The position numbers and the translations under genes are program-made. Below, in pieces: positions 56,525 to 64,000 of a DNA stretch of 64,000 nt. The stretch's first letter is position 1. Each line of letters begins with the position of its first letter. Under the pieces are notes generated by a model. It did not search any database and had not been told where the DNA came from. It was given only the letters and a program-made list of their open reading frames with translations. Source of the DNA: Streptomyces sp. AM 4-1-1 (GTDB taxonomy: Bacteria; Actinomycetota; Actinomycetes; Streptomycetales; Streptomycetaceae); assembly GCF_029167625.1 (NCBI RefSeq), contig NZ_CP119145.1, positions 4,650,001 to 4,714,000 of the forward strand, read 5' to 3'.

Positions 56525-57682
56525 TCATCGGGTCGGGTGTTGTCGGACCGGGCGCTGTCGGGCCTGTCGGCCGGGGTGTTCTTCCGGCGGGCAGAACTCG
56601 GCGGTCAGCAGGGCCGGTTCCAGGGAGGCGTCGGACAGGGTGTCCGTATTGACGCGGAACGTCAGGACGTGGTGGCCGTCACGGGTGGCGGCGGTGCGGA
56701 CGTAACTGCCCGCGATGTGCCCGTTGTGCCCCCACACGGTGACGCCGCAGGACAGTCTCTGCGGGTAGATGCCCATCGCGTACACCCCGTGGGTGGGGGC
56801 GGTGTCCAGAAGGGTGGCGAGCATGCCGGGCGGCAGGAGCCGGCCGCCGAGGAGCGCGGCGTAGAAGCGGCTGAGGTCGGTGAGCGTGGAGATCAGTTCG
56901 CCCGCCGCGCCCGCCGGGCGTGGATCGAAGGCGGTGACGTCGCGCAGTGTTCCGTCGGCCGGATCGCGGGAGTAGCCACGGCCGTGCGGCTCGGGCAGGC
57001 CGGTGCGGGCGCCGGGGAAGGAAGTGCCGGTGAGACGGAGGGGGATGAGGACCCGTCGGCGGATCTCGGTGGCGTAGTCGTGGCCGGTGACCCGGCGGAC
57101 GACCAGGCCCAGCAGGACGTAGTTGGTGTTCGAGTAGGCGTAGGAACCCGGGGAGGAGGCAGGCCGGTGCGACAGGGCGGCCCGGACAGCGGCCCCGGGG
57201 GAGAGCGGGCGGGCGGACGTGTCGGCGGTGTAGTCGTACAGCCCACTGGTGTGCGTGAGCAGGGAACGCAGGGTGATCCGACGCCCGTCGTTGCCGTTCC
57301 CGCGTACCAGGCCCGGCAGATACCGGTCGACGCTCTCCGACAGCTGAAGCCGTCCCTCGCACACGAGTTGGAGGACCACCGTGGCCACGAACGTCTTGGT
57401 CGCGCTGCCCGCCCGGAAGTGGTCGTCACGGGCGATGCCGGGACCCGTCGACCGGTAGTCGTCGTGCGGAACGGGGGAGTCGCGGTGAGTGAGCATCGCC
57501 GCTTCCGGGGCGCCGCCCTGGACGGCGAGGCGGGAAAGGTAGGAAGCTGCGGGGGAGAGGTGTGGTTCGCTGGGCAGGTTCGCCGTTCCGGAACCGAGGG
57601 AACGGACGGGACCGAGGAGCCCCAGCAGAACGGTCACCGTGAACACCGGCAGGGTGGCGTACAGCGCCCTGAACGTTCGCAT
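56525..57682 (-). CDS. Secreted serine hydrolase of the DD-peptidase / class C beta-lactamase type
   Basis: A 385-residue protein. A signal peptide or anchor (LYATLPVFTVTVLLGLLGPV) starts it. The serine motif is SATK in FRAGSATKTFVATVVLQL (S-x-x-K, near residue 95), the tyrosine motif YSN in YAYSNTNYVLLG and the third motif HNG near residue 330. It may be a D-alanyl-D-alanine carboxypeptidase or esterase. The C-terminal Arg/Gln-rich tail is coded by short repeats. GGAAGGG precedes ATG 57682. It is divergent from a Ser/Thr kinase. Confidence 0.9.
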   Translation of the reverse strand: MRTFRALYATLPVFTVTVLLGLLGPVRSLGSGTANLPSEPHLSPAASYLSRLAVQGGAPEAAMLTHRDSPVPHDDYRSTGPGIARDDHFRAGSATKTFVATVVLQLVCEGRLQLSESVDRYLPGLVRGNGNDGRRITLRSLLTHTSGLYDYTADTSARPLSPGAAVRAALSHRPASSPGSYAYSNTNYVLLGLVVRRVTGHDYATEIRRRVLIPLRLTGTSFPGARTGLPEPHGRGYSRDPADGTLRDVTAFDPRPAGAAGELISTLTDLSRFYAALLGGRLLPPGMLATLLDTAPTHGVYAMGIYPQRLSCGVTVWGHNGHIAGSYVRTAATRDGHHVLTFRVNTDTLSDASLEPALLTAEFCPPEEHPGRQARQRPVRQHPTR

Positions 57683-57802
57683 GGCGGGGAATTCCCTTCC
57701 TACGGCCACATCATGACGGACCCAGGCCCCGGCACCAGGACCGGTACCAGGGTGAGGGACAATGGACGCTCTGCCAGGGCGGGTTGATCGCAGAGGGGAC
57801 GC

Positions 57803-59971
57803 ATGTCGGAGGCGGAGCAGGCACGGGAGCCCCAACGGGACAAGGACGGACGTCTTCTCGCGGGGCGGTACCGGCTCGGGGAGGTGCTCGGCAGAGGCGG
57901 CATGGGCACGGTCTGGCGCGCGGTGGACGAGACGCTGGGCCGCACGGTGGCGGTCAAGGAACTCCGGTTTCCCTCGGCCATCGACGAGGACGAGAAGCGC
58001 CGGCTCATCACGCGCACCCTGCGCGAGGCGAAGGCCATCGCCCGTATCCGTAACAACGGCGCGGTGACGGTCTACGACGTGGTGGACGACGACGACCGGC
58101 CGTGGATCGTCATGGAACTCATCGAGGGCAAGTCGCTCGCCGAGGCCATCCGAGAGGACGGCACGCTGACGCCGAGGCGGGCGGCCGAGGTCGGTCTGGC
58201 CATCCTCGACGTGCTGCGTTCGGCCCACCGCGAGGGCATCCTGCACCGCGACGTGAAGCCGTCCAACGTACTGATCTCCGAGGACGGCCGGGTCGTGCTG
58301 ACCGACTTCGGTATCGCGCAGGTCGAGGGAGACCCGTCCGTCACCTCGACCGGGATGCTCGTCGGAGCGCCCTCGTACATCTCCCCGGAGCGGGCCCGTG
58401 GGCACAAGCCGGGACCGCCCGCCGACCTCTGGTCGCTCGGCGGACTGCTGTACGCGAGCGTCGAGGGCTGCCCGCCGTACGACAAGGGGTCGGCGATCGC
58501 GACCCTGACGGCGGTCATGACCGAACCGCTGGACCCGCCGAAGAACGCGGGCCCGCTGGGGGAGGTCATCTACGGCCTGCTGGCCAGGGACCCCGAGCAG
58601 CGGCTCGACGACGCGGGCGCGCGGACGTTGCTCAACGACGTGATCCACGCCCCGGAGCTCCCCGAGCCCCCGGCGGCCGACTCGACCCAGCTCATGGCGT
58701 TGCCCGGACTCGTCGGCGGCGAGGACCGGGACACGGCGAAGCCCGGTGGGCGGAACGGGGCCGCGCCGGGTACGCGGTCCGGTTCCAGGTCCGGTTCCGC
58801 ATCCGGGCCGAAGCCGGGCGTCGCGTCCGGGACGAAGAGCGGGGAGGCCGGGGACGGCGCGCGGGACCGGTTGCGCGGTGCGCTGCGTTCGGTGCGCAAC
58901 GCGAAGCCGACGCCCGCGGTCGCCGCGGGTGCTGCCGGTGCGGGCGCCGCGGGTGCCGCAGCGGCCGGTACACAGGCCGCCGCGGCTTCTTCCGCCGTGC
59001 CCCCGGTGCCCACGGTTCCGCCGCGTCCCGCCGCCGCTTCCCCGGCCGCCACCCCGCCGGCCGCCGGTTCTTCGGCCCCCGCCTCCACGGCTGCCGCTTC
59101 CCCGGCCGTCGCCTCCGCGTCGGTGGCCGGTCCTCCGGCGTCCCCCGCGGTCAAGACCTCGGGGTTCGCAGCCGTGCCGTCCGCGCGCCCGGCCGCCTCG
59201 ACGGGCTCCCAGCCGCCCCGCGCGTCGATCACGGACGTGGTGCCCCGGCGCACCCTGCTGATCATCGCGGGTGTCCTCGTGCTCGCCGTGCTGGGCACCG
59301 TGCTCGCACTCACCCTCGGTGATGACAGCGACAAGAACGGCTCGGCCAAGGAGGACACCTCGTCATCCGCCGGGGCCACGGCGGGCGGTGACGGCGCGAA
59401 GGCCACAGGCGTCGACACCGGCAAGGCCACCGACCCGCAGGGCGACCAGGGCAAGGCGTCCGGCAAGCCGTCCGACCCGCCGAAGAGCGGGGCGCCGGGT
59501 GGGAAGGACGCGCTGCCCGCCGGGTACGCACAGGTGGCCGACGAGCGGTTCCACTTCCGGATGGCCCTGCCCAAGGGCTTCACGCGCAACGCGATCGCCG
59601 GTTCGAACTCCGGCGGCATCTACAACGCCGACGGCGGCTTTCCGCGCGTCCAGGTCGACTTCACCGGCTCCCCGAGGGACGACGCCGCCGCGGCCTGGAC
59701 GGCCGCCATGGGCGGAGTCGCCGCCACCAGCCACGGCTACGAGCACCTCGGCATCGGCCCGGTGAAGTACAACGGCTATCCGACGGCGGCCGACTGGGAG
59801 TTCAAGCGCGACCAGAAGGGCCAGCGCGTCCACGTCCTGAACAGGGGGTTCAAGGTGGACGTCAAGCACGGCTACTCGATCATGATCAGCTGCAAGGCGG
59901 CCGAGTGGGACGGCGCGGAGTGCCGGACGCTGCGCGAGACCGCGTTCAGGACCTTCGAACCGACCGTGTGA
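57803..59971 (+). CDS. Transmembrane Ser/Thr protein kinase (PknB type, active)
   Basis: A 722-residue receptor-type kinase. The kinase domain spans about 20-275: glycine loop LGRGGMGTVW, Lys52 in VAVKEL, HRDVKPSN with Asp150, DFG at 168-170 and SPERARG. A long Ala/Pro-rich juxtamembrane linker (about 300-470) leads to one transmembrane helix (LLIIAGVLVLAVLGTVLALTLG, about 485-506). The outer domain (about 560-722) has no PASTA repeats. All catalytic residues are in place. It lies next to a second kinase-like gene. Confidence 0.94.
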   Translation: MSEAEQAREPQRDKDGRLLAGRYRLGEVLGRGGMGTVWRAVDETLGRTVAVKELRFPSAIDEDEKRRLITRTLREAKAIARIRNNGAVTVYDVVDDDDRPWIVMELIEGKSLAEAIREDGTLTPRRAAEVGLAILDVLRSAHREGILHRDVKPSNVLISEDGRVVLTDFGIAQVEGDPSVTSTGMLVGAPSYISPERARGHKPGPPADLWSLGGLLYASVEGCPPYDKGSAIATLTAVMTEPLDPPKNAGPLGEVIYGLLARDPEQRLDDAGARTLLNDVIHAPELPEPPAADSTQLMALPGLVGGEDRDTAKPGGRNGAAPGTRSGSRSGSASGPKPGVASGTKSGEAGDGARDRLRGALRSVRNAKPTPAVAAGAAGAGAAGAAAAGTQAAAASSAVPPVPTVPPRPAAASPAATPPAAGSSAPASTAAASPAVASASVAGPPASPAVKTSGFAAVPSARPAASTGSQPPRASITDVVPRRTLLIIAGVLVLAVLGTVLALTLGDDSDKNGSAKEDTSSSAGATAGGDGAKATGVDTGKATDPQGDQGKASGKPSDPPKSGAPGGKDALPAGYAQVADERFHFRMALPKGFTRNAIAGSNSGGIYNADGGFPRVQVDFTGSPRDDAAAAWTAAMGGVAATSHGYEHLGIGPVKYNGYPTAADWEFKRDQKGQRVHVLNRGFKVDVKHGYSIMISCKAAEWDGAECRTLRETAFRTFEPTV

Positions 59972-59989
59972 CCCGGGCGCCGGTTCGAG

Positions 59990-60009
59990 CCGCCCGACCG
60001 GCCGGGCGG
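59990..60009 (+). terminator. Small hairpin after the Ser/Thr kinase
   Basis: A 7-base stem (59990-59996 with 60003-60009) around a 6-base loop, 18 bases after the stop codon. No U tract. It may separate the kinase from the next gene. Confidence 0.4.
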
Positions 60010-60176
60010 AACAGGTTCCGGTGACCCGGCGACGGGACCAGGACTTGCCACGTATCGTGAGAGACCGAAGACCGTGCGCAGCCGTGACAGTGGGCCGCGC
60101 GCACAGTAAGTGACCGTGACCGACGACTTCGTACGGTCAATCGTATGCGGGGGACAGCGCGCTCCGGGGAGGCGTC

Positions 60177-63100
60177 GTGGACGACTACGCGGGTCGGGTG
60201 CTTGCCGACCGCTACCGCCTTCCGTTGCCCCCGTCCGATGAGTACGAACTGGTCGAGACCCGGGCCTTCGACACATACAGCGGGCAGGAAGTCCGCATCA
60301 GGCAGGTGCCGTTACCGGAGATCGTGGACGCCGAAGTCCTCGACGTGGACGATCCGCCGTCCGTGCCGGGGCGGGACCGGTCACGGGCCGTGCGCGGGGC
60401 CGAGGACCCCGCCGTCCGGCGCGCGATCGAGGCCGCGCAGGCCGCCGCGCAGGTGCCCGACCATCCGCGCCTCGACCAGGTCTTCGACGTGTTCGCGGAG
60501 GAGGGTTCGCTCTGGATAGTGAGCGAACTGGTCGACGCCCGTCCGCTGGCCGCGCTGCTGGTGGAGCGCCCCCTCAACCCGTACCGGGCGGCCGAGATCG
60601 GCTCCGACGTGCTGACGGCGCTCCGGGTGCTGCACGCGCACGGCTGGACCCACCGGAACATCACCATCCGGACGGTGCTGATCTGCGATGACGGCCGCGT
60701 CGTGCTCACCGGCCTGGCGGCCGGAGCGGCGGAGGAGGCGCTGTGCGGGTACGTGCCGGTGCCGCAGCCCGACGACGAGATCGAGGGCGAGTTCGCCCCG
60801 CCGGCCGTCGAGTCGGGGCCGGCGGGACCGTATGTGCCGCCCGGGACCGAGGCCGACGCGTTCGGGATCGAGACCGACGTGTCCGGTTCCCACGACATGC
60901 TCGAAGCCGGGTCGGGTGCGGAGGAACGGGACGCGGACGAGTCCGGGGGAGACGACCCGGACGCGCGTGAGACGGACGGGACCGGTCCGTACGGTCTGCC
61001 CGGCGCCGGGGCGTACGCCTGGGAGGGCGCCGGATCGCCCGCGACGGGGGCGTACCCCTGGGACCGTGCCGGATCGCCCGCGGCCGAGCCGTACGAACGG
61101 CCGGCCCTGCCGGAACTGCCCGGTCCGCGCGCGCTGCCCGCGCTGCCGGACGGTGCCGGTTTCGTACGGGACGAGGCCGCGGCGGCCCTCGGTGACGGGC
61201 CGACAGCACCCGCCTCCGCCCAGGGACCGGCGCGCGACCCCGCCTACCCGGGACATGAGGACCGGAACGGGGACGAGGAAGCGGGTGACACCGGACCCCG
61301 CGCCGCGGGTATTCCGGCTCCCGGGTCCCACGGCCCGGTGTCCGGCTTCCCGGCCCCCATCGTCCCCGCTCCTGGCCTGCCGGTCCCCGCCGGGGCCGAC
61401 CCGACCCGGCCCCGGGCCACGCGCGCCGGGGCCATCGCCGCCTACCGTGCGGGTGCCCGCGCCGCCGCCCGCGTCAACGAGATCCAGAACGGCACTCCGG
61501 ACCGGCGCGGCGCCCCCGGTGGCAGTTCCGGTACCGATTCCGGCGCCGCGCCGCCCGGCGGCGACCGGCGCACCGGGACCGACGACGGCCGGGGATACGG
61601 AGGACACAGCGACGACCGGCACCGCGACGATCAGCACCGTGATGACCGGCACCGCGACGACCAGCACCACGATGACCGGCGGCACGACGATCAGCGTCAC
61701 AACGACCGGTACGGCATCGGTCGGTACGACGACGGCGGCGGGCAGGACGACGGCCGTCATGCGGACGGTCAGGGCAATGGTCCGCACGCGGACGGTCACT
61801 CCTCGGCCGAGCGCGCCGACAACAGCTGGTCCGAGGCGTCCGAGGCGTCCGAGGCGTCCGAGGGGCCCAACGGCGGTCAGGTCGAGGGCAGTCGGGCGGA
61901 GTACGACCAGGCCGAGGGCGACCGGACCGGCGACGACCTGGCCACCGGCAACCGGCCCGGCGACAACTGGTCCGAGGACGACGACACCGGAGTGCTGCCC
62001 GGCAGCTGGCCGCAGCCCGTCGGTACCTGGGGCCACGACGGCGAGGAACCGTACGACGACGAGGACGACGACCAGGACGACGGCCCCCCTTACGGCAACG
62101 GCAGCGGCGACGACAGCAACGGCAACAGCGGCGGCGGAGGCGCCCGGCCCGCCCCCGGAGGCCCGTACGGCGGTGCGGGCGGCTCCGGCCCGCCCCCCGG
62201 CCGACGGGTCCATCTGGCCGGTGCCTGGGACGACGGAGGACACGGACGCACCGTCTCCGCGGGCGGCTCCGCCACCGGCGGCTCCGGCGAGGACGCCCTG
62301 CGCGCCGACACCCGGCGCGGGGGTGCCGACCGTGAGTTCCGGCCGGCCGTCGAGCCGTCGGCACCGGTCAGCCGCTGGGACGAGGTCGTGTCGGTGGGCA
62401 GGTCCAGCACCCCCGCCTACCGGGGCCCGGACACCCCGCTCGCCGCCGAGCGCGCCCGGCAGGCCCGGATCGCCGTCGTCGGCGCGGTCACCGAACGCTG
62501 GGCACCCGAACAGGCGGGACCGGTCCACGAGAACTGGCAGCTGGCCCCGCCCATCGGCCCCTCCACCGACCTCTGGGCCCTGGGCGCACTGCTCTACCGG
62601 GCCGTCCAGGGCCATGCCCCCTACCCCGAGGAGAACGCGGCCGAACTCGTCCAGATGGTGTGCGGTGAACCGCCCGCCTTCGCCGAGGAGTGCGGTGCGC
62701 TGCGCCCCGTCGTCGAGTCGCTGCTGCGTCAGGACCCGACCGAACGGCCCGACTTCGAGGAGCTGCGGGGCTGGCTCCGCTCCCTCGTCCGGTCGGCACC
62801 GGAGCCCGAGGCGGGCACCGACGTGATACCGGTGCCGTCCCTCGACGAGGCCCGGCTGCCCATCGTCCGCCGCAGGGGTGAACTGGTCCGCAGACGCCGT
62901 GGTCGTGGCGCGGCGCAGGGCCGCCACCGCCACTCCAAGCGTGCCGAGCCGCGGTTCGCGGAACCGCCGCGCGAGCCGAGGGCCGGGCGCGCGCCGAAGC
63001 CACCGCGTGAGCCCAAGGGCCCGAAGGCGCTACGGCAGCCGTCGCGCCCGAGGCCGGGCGAGCGGAAGGCCCCCCGCAGTCTGGGCCGGATTCTGCTGTT

Positions 63101-63785
63101 GCTCATCCTGCTGCTCCTGGTCGGGGCCGTCGGATACGCCATGCTGTTCATGCCGAAGTCCGGCCCCGGCACGGACGACGGCTCCAGGAACACCGGCTCC
63201 ACCCGTCCGTCGGCGTCGGCGTCGGCGTCCGCCGCGCCCCCCGAGGCGTCACCCGCGTCTCCCGCGCCCGGCCGGAAGTCGTCGTCCCCCGGCGCGTCCA
63301 AGCCGCAGACCAGCCGCTCGGCGGTCGCCCTCCCGCCGGACTACGCGCTGCGCAAGGACGCGGAGGGGTTCGAGGTCGGTGTGCTCAAGGACTGGCAGCG
63401 CAGTGCGGTCACCACGGACCGTCAGGTGCGTTACGGCAGTGACGGATTCACCCTGCTGATCGTGCCGGGGCGGGACACGGTCAAGGCGAACGGCTCCGAC
63501 CCCCTGGACTACCAGCGGGACAGGGAACCGGAGTTGAAGCCGTTCCGGGACTCGTCGTGGTCCTCGGCGAGCGGTCTGCGCCGGACCGACGTCGGCGGGC
63601 GGGTCATGGCGGAGGGGCAGTACACCTGGCAGGACGGTTCGGGCCGTGAGGTGTTCGTGCGCAACCTCGCCATGATCGTCGACGGCCGCTACCACGTCCT
63701 CCAGGTCATCGGCCCGGAGGACCAGCGCGACAAGGTCACCGACATCTACGAACAGGCCGTCGCGTCCTACCGGGCCGCCTCCTGA
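60177..63785 (+). CDS. Giant transmembrane pseudokinase with disordered insertion
   Basis: A 1202-residue GTG-started protein. An N-lobe and start of a C-lobe are recognisable to about residue 190, but the ATP lysine position is Arg42 (VRIRQV), the HRD motif is H159-R160-N161 and the DFG motif is TGL at 178-180, so catalysis is not expected. A low-complexity insertion of almost 600 residues follows (about 190-770). The fold resumes with WAPEQAG, DLWALGALLYRAVQGHAPY and DPTERPDFEEL. A basic region, one transmembrane helix (about 971-991) and an outer domain end it. GGGGAGG precedes the start. Confidence 0.9.
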   Translation: MDDYAGRVLADRYRLPLPPSDEYELVETRAFDTYSGQEVRIRQVPLPEIVDAEVLDVDDPPSVPGRDRSRAVRGAEDPAVRRAIEAAQAAAQVPDHPRLDQVFDVFAEEGSLWIVSELVDARPLAALLVERPLNPYRAAEIGSDVLTALRVLHAHGWTHRNITIRTVLICDDGRVVLTGLAAGAAEEALCGYVPVPQPDDEIEGEFAPPAVESGPAGPYVPPGTEADAFGIETDVSGSHDMLEAGSGAEERDADESGGDDPDARETDGTGPYGLPGAGAYAWEGAGSPATGAYPWDRAGSPAAEPYERPALPELPGPRALPALPDGAGFVRDEAAAALGDGPTAPASAQGPARDPAYPGHEDRNGDEEAGDTGPRAAGIPAPGSHGPVSGFPAPIVPAPGLPVPAGADPTRPRATRAGAIAAYRAGARAAARVNEIQNGTPDRRGAPGGSSGTDSGAAPPGGDRRTGTDDGRGYGGHSDDRHRDDQHRDDRHRDDQHHDDRRHDDQRHNDRYGIGRYDDGGGQDDGRHADGQGNGPHADGHSSAERADNSWSEASEASEASEGPNGGQVEGSRAEYDQAEGDRTGDDLATGNRPGDNWSEDDDTGVLPGSWPQPVGTWGHDGEEPYDDEDDDQDDGPPYGNGSGDDSNGNSGGGGARPAPGGPYGGAGGSGPPPGRRVHLAGAWDDGGHGRTVSAGGSATGGSGEDALRADTRRGGADREFRPAVEPSAPVSRWDEVVSVGRSSTPAYRGPDTPLAAERARQARIAVVGAVTERWAPEQAGPVHENWQLAPPIGPSTDLWALGALLYRAVQGHAPYPEENAAELVQMVCGEPPAFAEECGALRPVVESLLRQDPTERPDFEELRGWLRSLVRSAPEPEAGTDVIPVPSLDEARLPIVRRRGELVRRRRGRGAAQGRHRHSKRAEPRFAEPPREPRAGRAPKPPREPKGPKALRQPSRPRPGERKAPRSLGRILLLLILLLLVGAVGYAMLFMPKSGPGTDDGSRNTGSTRPSASASASAAPPEASPASPAPGRKSSSPGASKPQTSRSAVALPPDYALRKDAEGFEVGVLKDWQRSAVTTDRQVRYGSDGFTLLIVPGRDTVKANGSDPLDYQRDREPELKPFRDSSWSSASGLRRTDVGGRVMAEGQYTWQDGSGREVFVRNLAMIVDGRYHVLQVIGPEDQRDKVTDIYEQAVASYRAAS
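61611..61710 (+). repeat. Degenerate 15-base coding repeat (DDxHR units)
   Basis: About six to seven units of GACGA-C/T-C-type 15-mers code for DDRHR/DDQHR-like pentapeptides inside the insertion of the pseudokinase. Further on, three 9-base units TCCGAGGCG (about 61830-61856) code for Ser-Glu-Ala. Confidence 0.8.
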
Positions 63786-64000
63786 CCGCATCTGACCACC
63801 GGTCCGGCCCCGGGGGGCGGCCGAACCGAAGGCGGCCGACCGGGCCGGGCGGCGGACGGCCGGGCCCCCGGCGGCAGGTGTCCGGGCCGGGTGGTCGGGC
63901 GGTCGGGGCCCGTTCGCGGGCGTCCCGGGGCGGGAGCGACAAGCATCACAGTGCGGTCTCGTGCGCGGTGCGAGGTTCCCTGCCCCACACGGGCTCCGTA
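63786..64000. other. Right end of the window, no gene supported
   Basis: These 215 bases hold only GC-rich sequence with GGCCGGGC-type runs. Open frames on the minus strand here have Arg/Pro-rich, non-protein-like composition. A gene may begin beyond the right edge. Confidence 0.5.

Noticed and set aside
61611..61710. Regularly spaced short repeats that might suggest a CRISPR array
   Set aside because: The units are contiguous 15-mers in frame with the pseudokinase and have no spacers; they code DDxHR repeats.
63736..63988. Small minus-strand frames at the right edge
   Set aside because: They consist of Arg/Pro/Gly-rich translation without a ribosome binding site or family similarity.

Overview
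The window is a high-GC chromosome segment from a Streptomyces (or a very close sporulating actinobacterium). The evidence is strongly GC-biased third positions, frequent GTG starts, the developmental regulators WhiD and BldM, an orthologue of the ECF sigma factor ShbA beside guaB, and the familiar Streptomyces gene order from the S10/spc/alpha ribosomal operons through glmS, alr, tsaD, groESL1, whiD-bldM and guaB to glpD. It is core chromosome. I found no insertion sequence, prophage, CRISPR array, rRNA or tRNA.

Layout. (1) 1-14525: end of the S10 operon (rplB to rpsQ), the spc operon (rplN to rplO, secY, adk, map) and the alpha operon (infA, rpmJ, rpsM, rpsK, rpoA, rplQ). Hairpins sit at several operon joints, and rpsD is absent from the alpha operon. 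(2) 14634-20866: truA, a secreted or anchored hypothetical protein, an ABC-F ATPase, rplM-rpsI and glmM. (3) 21001-30862: a DUF389 membrane protein, coaA, glmS, acpS, nnr, a DUF488 protein, alr, an alpha/beta hydrolase and tsaE, i.e. cell-wall precursor and cofactor supply. (4) 31024-35182: a small conserved protein, a degenerate L,D-transpeptidase-like protein, and tsaB-rimI-tsaD, which with tsaE supply the t6A tRNA modification. (5) 35019-41884: a TetR/MFS pair around a palindromic operator, small membrane proteins, a THUMP-like methyltransferase, and a polysaccharide deacetylase followed by two small secreted-type ORFs. (6) 41900-45810: groES-groEL1 under two CIRCE boxes, then an SDR and a MOSC protein. 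(7) 45891-52312: LysR regulator, whiD, bldM with a sigma-BldN-type promoter, shbA, guaB and a guaB paralogue. (8) 52440-63785: a membrane protein, a nucleotide-sugar dehydrogenase homologue without its catalytic cysteine, glpD, a serine hydrolase of the DD-peptidase/class C beta-lactamase type, an active Ser/Thr kinase, and a very large transmembrane pseudokinase.

The least ordinary items are the 1202-residue pseudokinase with a disordered insertion of nearly 600 residues inside its kinase fold, placed just after a conventional kinase; three enzyme homologues that have lost catalytic residues (L,D-transpeptidase-like, nucleotide-sugar dehydrogenase, GuaB paralogue); a tandem duplication that copies the end of map; a hexanucleotide (GCAGGG)8 tract inside a hydrolase gene; and two convergent genes whose repeat-rich 3' ends overlap by 164 bases. 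No clearly new multi-gene defence or biosynthetic system was found.
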